Notes: generated by a model from the letters alone, not told the origin. A DNA stretch of 64,000 nt from Rhytidiadelphus loreus (GCA_947034895.1 OX344765.1:19287001-19351000), one strand, 5' to 3'; numbered from the stretch's first letter, positions 11,340 through 23,658 are shown. Program-made: numbers and translations.

Positions 11340-11436
11340 TCCCCCCATTGCAACAATATTGTTGCATACCGTTTGCAGTTTTGACACAGATACTCTACTG
11401 TGAAGAGTTTGAAACAATATTGTTGCAATGGGGGGT
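11340..11436. repeat. Inverted repeat with nested CAACAATATTGTTG palindromes
   Basis: CCCCCCATTGCAACAATATT (from 11341) and its complement (ending near 11435) form arms of about 23 bp. Each arm itself carries the self-complementary core AACAATATTGTT. Further fragments (gccccccatt, gcaaacaatat) lie just upstream at 11277-11318. It is about 500 bp past the bryoporin stop codon; MITE remnant or transcript hairpin are both possible. Confidence 0.55.
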
Positions 11437-11439
11437 TAC

Positions 11440-13710
11440 TTTCTGTCTTTCCTGATGTAGGCTTTGCAGGCTTCATGGTTAAAAAATCATTATTGTTAAT
11501 CAATCTAAGAATACCAAAATCTCTCAAGCTATTATAGGATGCTTTTTGTGAGATGTGGCATTATTATGTTTTCAAGTCTTGTACCCGTGGTGACCAATGA
11601 ATACACCATATAATCCACTTGTACTTTAACAATAATTTTTCTTCAATTTATATCATTGAATCTACTAGCTACGATCATCATCTTCTTAAATTTTCATTTT
11701 CAAGTACTTTGATGGACTTTTAAAAGCATGGTAACTTACAAATTGTGTGTTGCCAAAATGAAAGTGTCCCAAGTGATGAACATTAAAAAATGTCAAAATA
11801 ACAATCATTGAAGTTATTACATGTTTGAATAAGTTGTGAAATCACTTGTGTTTTGTAAACACATACAAATCACAAGTGCCATCATACTAAGAGCCTCATA
11901 CTTTCAAACAAAATCTGAAACTTTATGATGATGGCTTGGTATGTGCTAACGAAGAAGCCAATGGCAGTTTTGTGTTAATTATTCTAGATTAATTACTGGA
12001 TTTTCATGTCTTGGCTCCAATTTTTTGAGAGATTTTAAATTTTTTTAGGGGTGCAGGTGGGGGGCATTTGGGGTGAAATGTGGGTGCAAAGTGCATGGCT
12101 GAATTATAGTTCAAGAAGGTCAGGCTATTGGAACCTAAATTATAATTAATTACTGTAAACACTAGTTATTATTTACACCACTAAGGTTAGTATTCACTAC
12201 CTTCTTCCCGTATCATTGTGCTACCAACGATGAGCCGCGAATTGGTGGAACAATCTCTGCGGAATCACGCTCTTGTTCGATTTAGGGCTTCGGGTTCGAA
12301 AATTGGTGGATCGATCTGATTACGAAGTCCACCACTCTCAATTTGCATTTGGCCACGATCCCCACCCTTGCATTGAAAAGGAAGAGAATTGGAGAAGCAG
12401 GCGATCGATCTCAGACAAGTAGTCTAATAGTTTCCGACAAGAGGACGAGAGCTCACCGTACCTGAATGGAAAACAGGCGTTGCAGCTCTGACGCAACACA
12501 AAGCACATTGTGCTCTCTACACGTGCACTACTGCGGCGACACTACTTGCGACTCCGTTGCCTCAATTAAGCAACGCAACCCCCGAATTTGATCAACCTCT
12601 CAGTTGCAGCACATTTGATTTGTCACCTTTGCATTTTGCAATCTCCACCTAACTCGCATTCTTGCAAGCTCGAGACTCCAAGACGACCCTAGCGGAAGTG
12701 CAATCGTTGCTAACCATGAATGCTCGCATGTTCATTATGATCCCAGTACTCACACCAATATCGCGCACCTCAGCATTCTTGCAACCACAATATATCCATA
12801 CGAATTCCCAAAACCCAAGAGTCTCACAATCACATCACTGATCCTCGTCTACGGGTTTGGAGATTAGCACGGGTCCATCTCCACCCGGCATTTATACGAT
12901 CGATCGGGGCCTGAAAAACGGACCCAAACCTAGCCTGGCCTTCCATCGTTCCAGTTTCGCGTCCATCACTAACTCACTTAAACTTTTGCGAATAGTTTTC
13001 CAGGTAGTGCGGCACTGCTATACAGTACAGGGGGACTCAGGCCTTCAAGCTCCCTTCACTGGTTTCTCGTCATTCAAAGACTGCAAGTGAAGTTTTAGAG
13101 AGTGCTCGCCAGAAAATTTGTTTTGAGGGATTTAAGAAAAAAAGTCTCAGGCGTGAGAGAAAAGTGTCTAATTAAGGTACCTGTCTGCGATGGCGAATCT
13201 GGTAGCGAAAGAGGCGCTGCCACTTTAGGAAAGTGAAGTGTCAGGGTGGAGTGTCAAGGTTTGATTCCACTGGAGTGGCCTTCTTCCCTAGCCTGCAAAT
13301 GTAATGTTGGGCTAGCGATCGATGCAGGGTGCGAAGAAGGTGGTTGCAGACAGCCTCATGCAGTTGGAGACACCTCCAGTCCAAGGTGTCAGTCACTCCG
13401 TCTTGGATTTCATAATCTCCTCGCATATATTCCTGAGGAATTAATTACATGTCTCTTCTCGATTTTGTTAGCACTCTAATCCATTGAAAGTTGTTGGTTG
13501 ATCAGAATGTGAAAGAGCCCAGCATTAGAGAAATTCTCAGCTCTCCAGAGGGCAGCTCTATAGTGATCAAACCAATCTATTAATCGCGTAAGAATTAGTA
13601 GGGGCATATAGCCACAATGCATTGTCAGAGTGGGTGAATATCGCAAAAAACATCAGAACTCCAATAATGAAAGTGTAATAAAAGTCTGTTTAATAATCAA
13701 CTACAAGGTG
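11440..13710. other. Intergenic DNA; balanced-composition block at about 12190-13580
   Basis: The 12190-13580 block is richer in GC and in CGATCG-type words than its surroundings and looks like gene-flanking or degraded gene sequence. Short frames occur, for example an ATG frame at 13190-13229, but none joins into a recognisable protein. No known domain was seen. Confidence 0.3.
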
Positions 13711-13820
13711 ATTAATTGAGAAATTAAGCAAATTCAATGAAATTAAGTAAAATGAAGTGAATTTTCAAGCTAATTGAAGTCTCTTAGTTTAAGATGTTTA
13801 ATGTTGAGAAGAGAATCTCT

Positions 13821-13867
13821 TTATGTACACATGGGGTGGTAGGAAGTAGAACAATCCATGTGGGATA
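13821..13867 (-). promoter_or_regulatory. USE-like plus TATA module, left arm of foldback element
   Basis: On the minus strand, ATCCCACATGG is followed by a spacer with TTCCTACCACCCCA and then a TACATAAA box. It points outward, toward lower coordinates. Confidence 0.45.
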
Positions 13868-14347
13868 TGTAGTTTAGAATTTGTAGTTTCTCAACCGCTC
13901 ATAGTTAAGTTTAAAATAGGAATTGTGTTAAAACTAGAATTTCAGACCTCATGTAGGCATAGTAGAATAATTTTTATCAAAAAACTTTGAACTAAATAAA
14001 GTTGGATAATCAAGCTAGTTTTCATATTCAAAAATCCGTTTAAAGTTTAAAGCCTCCAATAAAAAGTTATGGGCAAAATTTGGAGAAAGTTTTTGAAAAT
14101 GTCAAAAGAAAATCTCCCTTTCAACCCCTTTTAGAATTTTGTCCATAACTTTTTAGTGGAGGCTTTAAACATCAAATGGATTTTTGAACCTGAAAACTTG
14201 TTTGATTTTTCAACTTTGTTTAGTTCAAAGGTTTTTGGAAAATTCATTTTACTATGCCTAAATGGGATTTAAAATTCTAGTTTTAACACAATTCCTACTT
14301 TAAACTTAACTATGAGCGGTTGAGAAACTACAAATTCTAAACTACAT

Positions 14348-14394
14348 ATCCCACATGGGTTGTTCTACCTCCTACCACCCCATGTGTACATAAA
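14348..14394 (+). promoter_or_regulatory. USE-like plus TATA module, right arm of foldback element
   Basis: ATCCCACATGG (14348-14358), a 28 bp spacer and TACATAAA (14387-14394). It points outward, toward higher coordinates, as the mirror image of the left-arm module. Confidence 0.45.
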
Positions 14395-14540
14395 GATATT
14401 CTCTTATCATCATTAAACATCCTAAATTAATTGGCTTTAGAAGTTGGTTGGAAAACTTTAGGGTTTTCTTGTTTTTTTGGCAACTAGCTTGAAAATTCAC
14501 TTGATTTTGTTTAATTTCATTGAATTTATTTAATTTACAA

Positions 14541-15748
14541 TACTTGAACCTTGATTATTTAACTACTTATACTTGAATTTTGAAATCGGACATCGTGACT
14601 TCCGGTGATTGACTATAGGAAAAAAAAAAAAATCATTAAGCAAAGTTAAATGTAATCTTGGGGTCCTTTCAGCTGCTCTGGAGTGACCCTCTGGAGGGCT
14701 AAGAATTTCTTTAATGGGATGTGAGCAGGTGGCGTATGGTGGTTTATATACTGAGTTTTAATTGTTTCATTTTTGTTGATGGTGGCTTTAGTTAGGATTG
14801 GGTGTGGGAGTGGGCAAATCATGTAACCAACCAAGTTCTCTTCTACTTTGCAAATAGCACTGCACCACCAGCAACGAAGATTCGTGCCTCTCTACTGTTG
14901 CACACTGTCCGAATCCCACAAAAGATGGGCATTGTCACACTCGCTATTAGAGAGTTTTGAAATCCCTAAATCTTTATAACAAAACTTTTTTCAATTTAGG
15001 AAAACAAACTCATAGCTTATATATGCATTAAAGTTTCTAAAAATCATTTTTTATGTTCTTAATTTGCAAGAATTCAATACAAAATGATATATTTTCTCCA
15101 ATTCATGGTATCCATAATTAAAGAATATGTGTGTGACTTATAAAAAAAGAAACATTTGAGAACAAAAATATAGAGGATGGAAAATTTTATAAATAGATTA
15201 AAAAAATCCAATAAAAATCCAATTACATATTTTCATATTTACATATGTTGGAATATTCATTACCCATAGTACAAAATTGTGTTGACCATATGGCAACTTT
15301 GATGACACCATGGATGTCTCTTGCCACCAAGAAAACACTTTGGGTGTCAAGGAATTGAAATATTTACATACATAATTGAAGGACTTTAAGTGTTTTTTAC
15401 TACAAGTCACTTTTGGTACCATATTGAAGGCATGGAATATGAAATCTAGACAATTGATTGGATTTTAAATCTATTATTTTACAACTTTTGATGTTCATTA
15501 TTGGATGGCAAGGATAGATGGCAATACTTAATTTACCATAAAAAATAGTTTACATTGACATATTGAAGGCACTGTCTATGGGCCTCCAATAATACTATTG
15601 AGTCTTTTGTGTATGTTGAAACACTATTTTGAGCCACAGGCTCAAATTTACACTAGAAAATGAAACTTTCACATTTCTATTTTTTTAAATTAGAAAATAC
15701 ACTTAAAGAATTTATTTATTTCAAAAGTGGCCATTGTTGGCCAACAAG
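14541..15748. other. AT-rich intergenic DNA, nothing recognised
   Basis: Only short frames occur, without motifs. It separates the foldback element from CACTA copy B. Confidence 0.5.
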
Positions 15749-18376
15749 CACTACAAGAAATTGGGCTATTTTGTGACTGTGGAAGAATGACTGCATGTCC
15801 GATGTGACTAAACAATGACTGCAACTCCCTAATTGCACCAGATTTTCTGGCTCCACATCTGCCGAGTCATTCGGGAGTCGCGAACGTGACTGTGGGATGA
15901 GCGGTTTCAAAATGCCAAGGTTTCATCCTTTGAAGTTTGCCCAAAACTCCGCCAAGCATCCAACGGAAAGTCTACAGTCATCCCAGAGTAACAAGGAGTC
16001 ATACATTGTCACTGCAAGTCACTTGTTTGTGACTATATAGTCACTTCCCAATGACTTCAACATGACTTGATAACTTATGTGGGCATTTCCTTAAAGACGG
16101 GGTGCTTTATTTCTTTTACTGTAGTATGAGTTTCTTCTTCCATTTAAGACAAAAATTATAGAAGTATTTTTGGAAATTCACAAATTCCTCTTTTAGTATT
16201 TGTTTTTTGACTTGGACTTCTATGTTTAGGTCTTATGTTACTTTTTATTCTTCCTTGAATTTGCATTGAGCACAAAATTTTACTTCATCTTTAGTTTAAT
16301 TAGGTCTTTTAAATGACTAAAATGTAGAAGAGAATGTACGTACCTCCAAAACCTAAAAGTGTAATTCTTATCCCTATTTTTTATTCTCTGTCACTAGGTT
16401 TTTTCACTACATCTTTTCATTCATGAACCCTACTCTTTTCATTTTATATCTTTAAAATTTATTATTCTCCCTATATATTTTCTTCTTCTAAATTTTTTTC
16501 TGTTTTTCTGTGTGATTATTATTCCTACTTTTTATCTTCCTCTCAAGTCTGAAGAGTACCACAAGTCATCTTCCTTTTATTACCCCTGTCTTCTTTTCTC
16601 TTATTTTTTTCCATGCATGGATTAATTTTTTTCACAATCCCTATTTTTGGTTCCTCTTTTCTATTTTTTTTTATTACCCATAATCTTCTTTGTGGTATTA
16701 TCCCTACTTTTTTAAAGTCCATATTATTTTCATTAGCTCTTTTCTTTATCTAGTCCGGCAATGTGTTGAAAAACTTGTTTTTTCCACTTTAAATGCAAAT
16801 ATCTTGCAATCTATGCGGGCAAAAATTCTGAAATTTTTTCCACACTTTTTTATACTAGTTGAATCTAAGATCCTATGGTTAGATGTCAAAAAAAAAACAT
16901 TTTAAATTCTTTTTTACTCTTTGCTACAGAAATGGCAGTTTTTCAGTGTTTCTTTAGTAGAAAAAAGGCCTCGCTCATGTAGGGGTTAAAATGATGCACA
17001 CTTGGAGGCTTATTTTTATTTTTATTTTTTTTACTATTTACTAATGTTTTTTTCATAACAAACTAAAAAAATTAAGTTAGATTGACAATGCAAAGGCCAA
17101 AAACTAAAATTTAGATGACATTTAGCACCTCTAAAAGATAGAAAAACAATTTTTAATTCTAATTTTTATAGAACTAGGTTGATAACTTTTACAATGTCTA
17201 TGTTTCATCCATTGGTTTTTGTTCACAACATTGTTAAACTTCCAATTTGGACTTAATCAATTCCATTGTGAAGGCCATAGTCAAAAGTGAGTAAACTGTG
17301 TGACTGTATTTTGACTAAGATTTACTCTAAGGTGACTACATAATGACTTCCATGTCGCTACTCTACTATTTTAATTGCGATTTACTCTAACACAACTATG
17401 TAATGACTTCCGCGTCACTACTCTACTATTGCATCAACATTTTACAAATCCCACATGGTTTGTTTTGCTTCCTACCACCCCACTTGTATAAAAGGTTTGT
17501 TATTTGAATTCTTTGTATTCACACACTAAGTGGCTTGAAAAGCCATTTGACACATATGCAAAATATAGTGTATTGTGTATCATGTATTTGTATATGGTGT
17601 ATGATGTATGAATCATGTATTTGTGTATGAGGTATGAATCATGTGTTTGCATATGGTGTATGAATCATGTGTTTGCATATGGTGTATGAATGTATTTGTA
17701 TATGGTGTATGGTATCCAGTATATGGTGTACTCATTTTGCACATTTCACCACAACTTGAAAATAATCTTTTAGATTTTAGAAAATAATATTCACATTTTC
17801 TAGATTTCAGAATATAATCCTAGATTTCAAAAAATAATATTCACATTTCCTAGATTTCAAAAAATAATATTCATATTTCCTAGATTTTAGAATACAATCC
17901 TAGTTTTCAGAAGAAAAATATTCACATTTCCTAGATTTTTGAAAATAATATTCATATTTCCTAGATTTTAGAATACTATCCTAGATTTCAGAAGAAAAAT
18001 ATTCACATTTCCTAGATTTCAAAAAATAATATTCAAATTTCCTAGATTTCTAAATATAATCCTAGATTTCAGAAAAAGATTAAAAAAGGGGTCATTCGTG
18101 ACTACAGGATGACTTCAAAATGACTAGCCACGTGGCAACATGGGATTCATTTCCTTAGACTTCTTTTTTCTTTACCACTTTGGAAGTCCCTAACCCTTCA
18201 TCCATTTCTACATCCACTTTTTTGTTTGTTGGTGATAATAAAAGTAGAAGTCATTTATAAATGACTTGTCCACTATGACTCCAGGGGCCTCTAGTCATTT
18301 TCCAGTCAAATGTGTCCGGAATGACTGCCAGGAAGTCATTCTTTGAAGTCATTTTTGTGCCCAGTTTTTTGTAGTG
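15749..18376. mobile_element. CACTA-superfamily element, copy B (2628 bp), inverted relative to copy A
   Basis: It begins CACTACAAGAAATTGGGC and ends GCCCAGTTTTTTGTAGTG, the two ends of copy A in reverse order. AAG is duplicated at the flanks (15746-15748 and 18377-18379). Subterminal AATGACTT motifs, internal tandem arrays and the 71-codon frame (here 16690-16905, plus strand, same translation as in copy A) are all shared. It is non-autonomous. The different target duplications show that the two copies are independent insertions, not a segmental duplication. Confidence 0.9.
17448..17493 (+). promoter_or_regulatory. USE-like plus TATA module, inside CACTA copy B
   Basis: ATCCCACATGG (17448-17458), 28 bp containing CCTACCACCCCA, then TATAAAA (17487-17493). 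This is the best match of the five to a canonical TATA box. Confidence 0.5.
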
Positions 18377-18379
18377 AAG

Positions 18380-20935
18380 GAGAAAAAAACAAAGATCAAA
18401 GCTAGAACTAGAAAATCATTTTTAATATGACATATATTCAATCTAAATATAGTACACTTTAAGCTAATGCAAAACACACTTGGAACATGTTTTTGGATAT
18501 CTCTCTCCCGAAAAGGTGTATTTCTATTACAAGAGCTAGCCTATCCAAACTAATGATGTAACTCTTCAGAAAAGATACTCGATAGTACTTAAATCCACCA
18601 AAACCTATTTTTGTGTGACATATATTTGAAATTCAATCTCACCTATTGAATTAATTTTGAAGAAATTGAAATAATTCAAGTGCAATTTCTATTGCTATAA
18701 GAAACTTACTTCTAAATTTCATATTCCTTCAATCATTTTTGCAATACTTGTGGTACAAAACAACTTCTACAGAGAATGTATGATGGAAATTGAAAAATTG
18801 GAAAATAGGTTAGGTATTTCTAGCAATTGCCCTTGACACCTCTTCTCCAATGAGCATCAATATAGTGTCTAGTGATTTGTGACATTCAAGTTCCCAAAGT
18901 AAGATGAGAGTGATTCCCTAAGTATACACATCTTCAAATTTGTCCTTTGTTGCTCATGGCATAGCAAATCCTAGCATGATAGACATTTATACAAGTTGGA
19001 AGATTCTTGCATATTCTATAGAGGATAGTACCTCTAAAGGAGTGCTAGTATGTGAGCATAGAATCTATGAGCCTATGAGCCTAAAAGTTTATAATTATAG
19101 GTGTCTATGTTATAGGCACCTATATTGTAGATTATTTCCATGCATGGTATAATGTACCTCTGTTTTAGGAACATATGTTATAAACACCTTCAAATGATTG
19201 TAGGTACTTACCTACAACTAGGTTTAAAGCTTGTAGGTTCACATCTTTGCACTCACAAACTAATATTGTTTGACTCTCATCATCTTCATTCTTGCCTTCA
19301 TTTTGATTTTCCAAGCTCTACTCTTCACTATTTCCTCCTCAATTCTTTTAGCTTCAACTCCTTGAGGTCATTTCTTTTGCTTTTCTCCCTATATCAAGGG
19401 ATGGAGCTTAATGCACTCTTGGATCAAGAAGAAGGCCTCAACAAGGGGGCAAGTACACCAAATGTATTCCTCAAGCTTTTTGCAAGCTAGAGTAGTGTGT
19501 TTGAAAAGCAATGGTTGTCTCTCCATCCTCCTAGTTAGGAAGCCATACTCAAAACCAACAATAAGTCCACCCTCCACCATGTCTTTATACCCAAATTAGA
19601 CATTACAAGTCTCCATGTCCTAATGATCATCCTTTAGAAATTCCACTCCAACCACCTATTGACAACCATCCTCTACAAGGGTCTCAGTGTCCTTCAACAC
19701 TTGAAGGAGGGAGTCTCACTAGGGCTTTTCTTTTGGTGAAATTTCACCAAACTATCAAAAGTCTAACCTCTTTGACTTTGTCACTCCAAAAACTGACCTT
19801 TGTAGTGAAGCCAACAAGGGGGATACGGGTCCAAAAGAAACCTTGAGTCTCACTCTTTGCACGTGTCATTTTTGCTTGCACATGATGCGCAAGCTTCTTT
19901 ATGATCTCACAAAACATGCATATGATCAAGTGCATGTGTTTGTCTCTAAATTCCAAAACTTGAGGTTTCAGATGCCATGGGAACCTCACTCCACACATGT
20001 GAGCATTTGCAAGGAGGCCAAGAAGAAGGCCCAAAGGAAAAAAATACAAGAAAAACAAGTCTTGGAAAAAGGCGAAATTCTAGTGTCCAAAGGAGGAATA
20101 GATAGAGGCTAACTTGCATACTAAGTCTGGAGTGTATATCATCTCAAAATGTATGGTATATTGTTTGTATAGGAGCTTGACAATACAAGACACTAGATTG
20201 ATAATATTCAGTCTATCTATGCTCTTGCTATTGTGATGCTAATTCTTATTACCAATTACACAACTTTCACTCAAGTTATAATTCCTCATTATAAATTGGG
20301 GAATTTTACAATCTTGAGTTCAGTCATCCACCCTCTTCAACCCAGTACGCAATATCTAGTTGAATGTCTTGTAATTTCATTAAATGTGTGTGAGATTCTG
20401 TCGTCAATTGACGAATCAATTTAGTGAAATCAATCTTGTGGCACAGTGGATTTCTCACAAAAGCACACAATTCTGAACTCTAATTGGCATATATAGTAAA
20501 ATCACTTGAACGTGACTTCAAAGATTGGTTTTGGCAGTACTAACACAATTACTACAGAATGAGTACATGAGGATTTTGCAAATGCGTACCGCCTTGAACT
20601 CTTAAAGGAATTGGCCTACTTTCTCCAACTTCAAAGAGAGAGTTTCTCTCTCTGTATGCACCCATTTTGCAATTAAATACCATTGAAATTTTCTGTATTT
20701 GTTTTGAAGAGACGTAATTACATATCTTATATAAGTCATCGAAGTTCCAATTCTTTTTGTGAAAATTCTAAATTACTGTGAATTTTTTTATAAAAGTGAA
20801 TACAATTCATATCGAATACAAACATGCTTAAAAGACCTGGAAATTTCTCCATAATTATGTGTACATTACAATGTACAACCTCTATGGTGCAAATCAATTT
20901 ACCGTGCCTACAAGATTTCGATGCGCTTATCAAAC
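18380..20935. other. Repeat-like intergenic DNA without a supported gene
   Basis: Several frames of 60-116 codons overlap here but show no conserved motif, biased codon use or splice logic. I treat them as chance frames or decayed element sequence. Confidence 0.4.
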
Positions 20936-21660
20936 TTCCAAGAATACCAAAGGCAGAGGAGGACGCAATTCGGATATGTTCAGTCGCTTAATTCGGACAT
21001 TCAAGGGTCTTCGATCACCACGTCAAGGCTGAGCTGATCGATACTAGGGGGAATGATCGATACGGTAGACTTTCTTCATCACTCTCATCTGATCGAGAAG
21101 CTTGGTACAGACAAGGGCGGTGACATGCAAGTCATGTTCAGGAACATGTCATGTATGCAGGCCAACGGGAACACCGAGCTAATTAACGACAGTCCCTCAA
21201 TCAGCAAGAGGTCGGTCGAAGCAAGCACAGTGAAATTGAATTCTTAAAAATGTGGGAAAGCTTATTTTTTTTCAACTTTTTCATTCTAAATTGGAGAGGA
21301 TGAATTCAGGAAGATTTCGACCCTGGGGCTAACGTAGTGAAATCTTCCTGTCGAAGTGAATCGAAGATCTGTGCAAATCTAGTGGTTTGGCACTTGAAGT
21401 ATACATCAATCAATCCCCTCCCTAAGAACTTATTCACTCCATTTTTCGTTTGTAATCGACCCGGCCAGTTAATTGCCATTAGACGATGAAGAGGCAGTAA
21501 GCAAAGCTAGGCAAGCATACTAGCTAGAAGTCTTTGAGGAATTTAGACTGATGTCACGGAGCAGGTATCTTCTCGACCAGTTGCAGAGGTTTGCAGGTGG
21601 GAACTGCCGGTATGAGAATGTCTTTCACAAGTAGACCTGATCAGACCCTCATTCTAGAAT
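20936..21660 (+). pseudogene. Possible decayed gene fragment, unidentified
   Basis: Composition is closer to coding DNA than the flanks. At about 21484-21634 one frame reads as a charged helical segment (LEVFEEFRLMSRSRYLLDQL) but has an internal TAG near 21521. An ATG frame at 21053-21247 gives 64 codons without motifs. No family was recognised, and the two pieces may be unrelated. Confidence 0.2.
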
Positions 21661-22393
21661 TTGTATGTTTAGAAACCTAAGAAATTGTATAATTTGTCAA
21701 ATTGTAAAACAAATGAAACGCACATTTTGAACTCTTGAGACTTAGAAAAGGATCTAGATCAAAAAAATTGAAATGTACAAATCAATGAAATTGGAAGTCT
21801 ACATATTAGTTAGATATGAGCTTCCAAAATCTATGAATTTTTTTTATTGTGTACACTGAAATCTACATTAAATTTAGATTTTAGAGGCATAAATCTACAT
21901 TTTAGAATATTGAATTTCATAAATTGAGTTGATTTGGAATTGGAGACATCTTCAAATAACACAGAAAAATGCACAAATTCCCCCCTCAATAGAATTCTCT
22001 ATTATATCACATTTCCTTGTGACAACCACATTCCTTGTGTGTAGAAAAAAGAGGTAAAAAAGGGAATTGTCACATGGGATTTCCATTATAGTGCCTATAT
22101 GGGACTTTGTTCTTTATAATATGAGTGTGCACATGTAGATTATCACATACATCAATAAATCTTTGTGCAAAAAATTGTTCAATGAATAATTATCGTAATA
22201 TTCCATACTTGATAATTATTTTAATAAAACCTTGTAAACTTTTCACTCCCTACTATTTGAAAGGCATTCATTTGTAGTTTACGGAATCTTGCCAAGTACC
22301 TCTCAATGCCTACAACTACAAAGTTTAAAGCACATTCAATAATAGAATACATCTCTAATACATATCCAAATCATTTTACAAACGTTCATCATT
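21661..22393. other. AT-rich intergenic DNA, nothing recognised
   Basis: No frame, repeat structure or element end could be supported between the possible gene relic and MITE copy 2. Confidence 0.5.
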
Positions 22394-22395
22394 TA

Positions 22396-22794
22396 AGGTA
22401 GTGTGCTCTAAATGCATCCATCTTCTTCAAACAAACCCTATTATTAGCTAAAGAATGGAGATCACGTGATCCTTAAATGAACTACTTTAGCAATTGAATG
22501 AATTGAGGAAAAATTGTTTTTCTATTGCAAGAGCCAATCATTGTTTTTGATTTCGGCACATCTCTTTACAAATTGCAAGTGGACGGATTTTGGGAGACCT
22601 ATGAAAACATATAAATGCCTATGCCCCAAGTCTTTGAAAATTTATAAGTAATTCAAAAATGCTTGGAAAAATACAAAATCACTTGTGTTAGGTTCCTCTT
22701 TCTCTGAACAATGATGGAAAAATATTTTTGTACATGGAAACCTATGAAAAAGGCGGACCAGCCCTTAAATGGTTGCTTTTAGAGCATACTACCT
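22396..22794. mobile_element. TA-flanked MITE, copy 2 (399 bp)
   Basis: TIRs AGGTAGTGTGCTCTAAATGC and AGGTAGTATGCTCTAAAAGC (complement at the right end) are flanked by TA (22394-22395 and 22795-22796). The interior aligns with copy 1 at 8528-8939, including the stretch 'gcaagagccaatcattg'. It lies about 500 bp upstream of the ATG14 start codon, so it may touch that promoter. Confidence 0.75.
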
Positions 22795-22897
22795 TAGGTC
22801 TTCCATTTGCATTCTCGGGGCATCCTTTGTGGTTTCACAACGAAATTCACCGCCTGTTTGTAGGAATATAGTACATTCTCGTGATTGAGATCCTCTA

Positions 22898-23118
22898 GTC
22901 ATCCATCCACGATTCATCCGCAATTCATCCGCGATTCATCCGCGATTCATCCGTGATTCATCCACGATTCATCCACGACTCATCTATAATCCATCCATAA
23001 TTCATCCACGATTCATCCACAATTCATCCACAATCCATCCACAATCCATCCACAATCCATCCACAATTCATCCACAATTCATCCATAATTCATCCATAAT
23101 TCATCCATCTGTCATCCA
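22898..23118. repeat. 11 bp minisatellite, about 20 copies, upstream of ATG14
   Basis: Tandem units of ATTCATCCACG with variants CGCG, ACAA and ATAA at the end run for about 220 bp. The array ends about 185 bp before the ATG14 start codon, in the promoter or 5' leader. Confidence 0.85.
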
Positions 23119-23303
23119 GGGGGAGTATTTTCGTACAAGGCAAGCTGCAACACGCCGTGCACGCCCCCAGAACACGATGCGGGTCAGGTGCACGAAGGAT
23201 CGGAAGTGGTTCTTACGATTCCGCCAGAAATTTGTTGAAAGACGGACATTCAAAGCACCTGCTTGCTACTGCGATTAACGTTCCCCGTTTTCCATCCAAA
23301 GGA

Positions 23304-23627
23304 ATGGCACGAAGAGGCTGCATGTGCGGCATCTGCGACAGTTTCAACTTGCCCTCTGTCTGCACTCCCTGCATCAATCACCGGTACAGGACCAAGATCA
23401 AAGCTTCTAATCATCCACACCACCATTTCTGCAACTCAGTTTCCCTCGTTCCTGAGATGGGTTTACCAGAATTTGACTTCAATTCGTCGGATGAGGGAGG
23501 GATGCAGGTTGTTAGAGCGGTACAAATTGGTCAAGAATTTGGCACAGGACCGGGATGTGCTGCGACGACGCTTGGATGAGGAAATCATTGCTAAGGTGTG
23601 CTAAAATTCACGGCGGTCAGACATTGC

Positions 23628-23658
<31 letters not shown>

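Larger units (their letters stand above)
13720..14540. mobile_element. Foldback element, about 330 bp imperfect arms
   Basis: The left arm (from about 13720) contains 'gtgaattttcaagct' and, inward, 'aactatgagcggttgagaaa' in complement; the right arm mirrors it out to about 14540. The loop is about 14070-14130. Each arm carries one USE-like plus TATA module pointing outward. There is no transposase, and the exact ends and target duplication could not be fixed. It may be a Mutator-like or other non-autonomous foldback element. Confidence 0.65.

Noticed and set aside
19140..20112. Candidate genes of 89-116 codons at 19.1-20.1 kb
   Set aside because: Neither strand shows domains or coherent splice sites, and the frames overlap each other on opposite strands.
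23157..23303. Upstream extension of ATG14 exon 1
   Set aside because: The frame is open but has no ATG; it would need a GTG start, whereas the ATG at 23304 fits the expected N-terminus.
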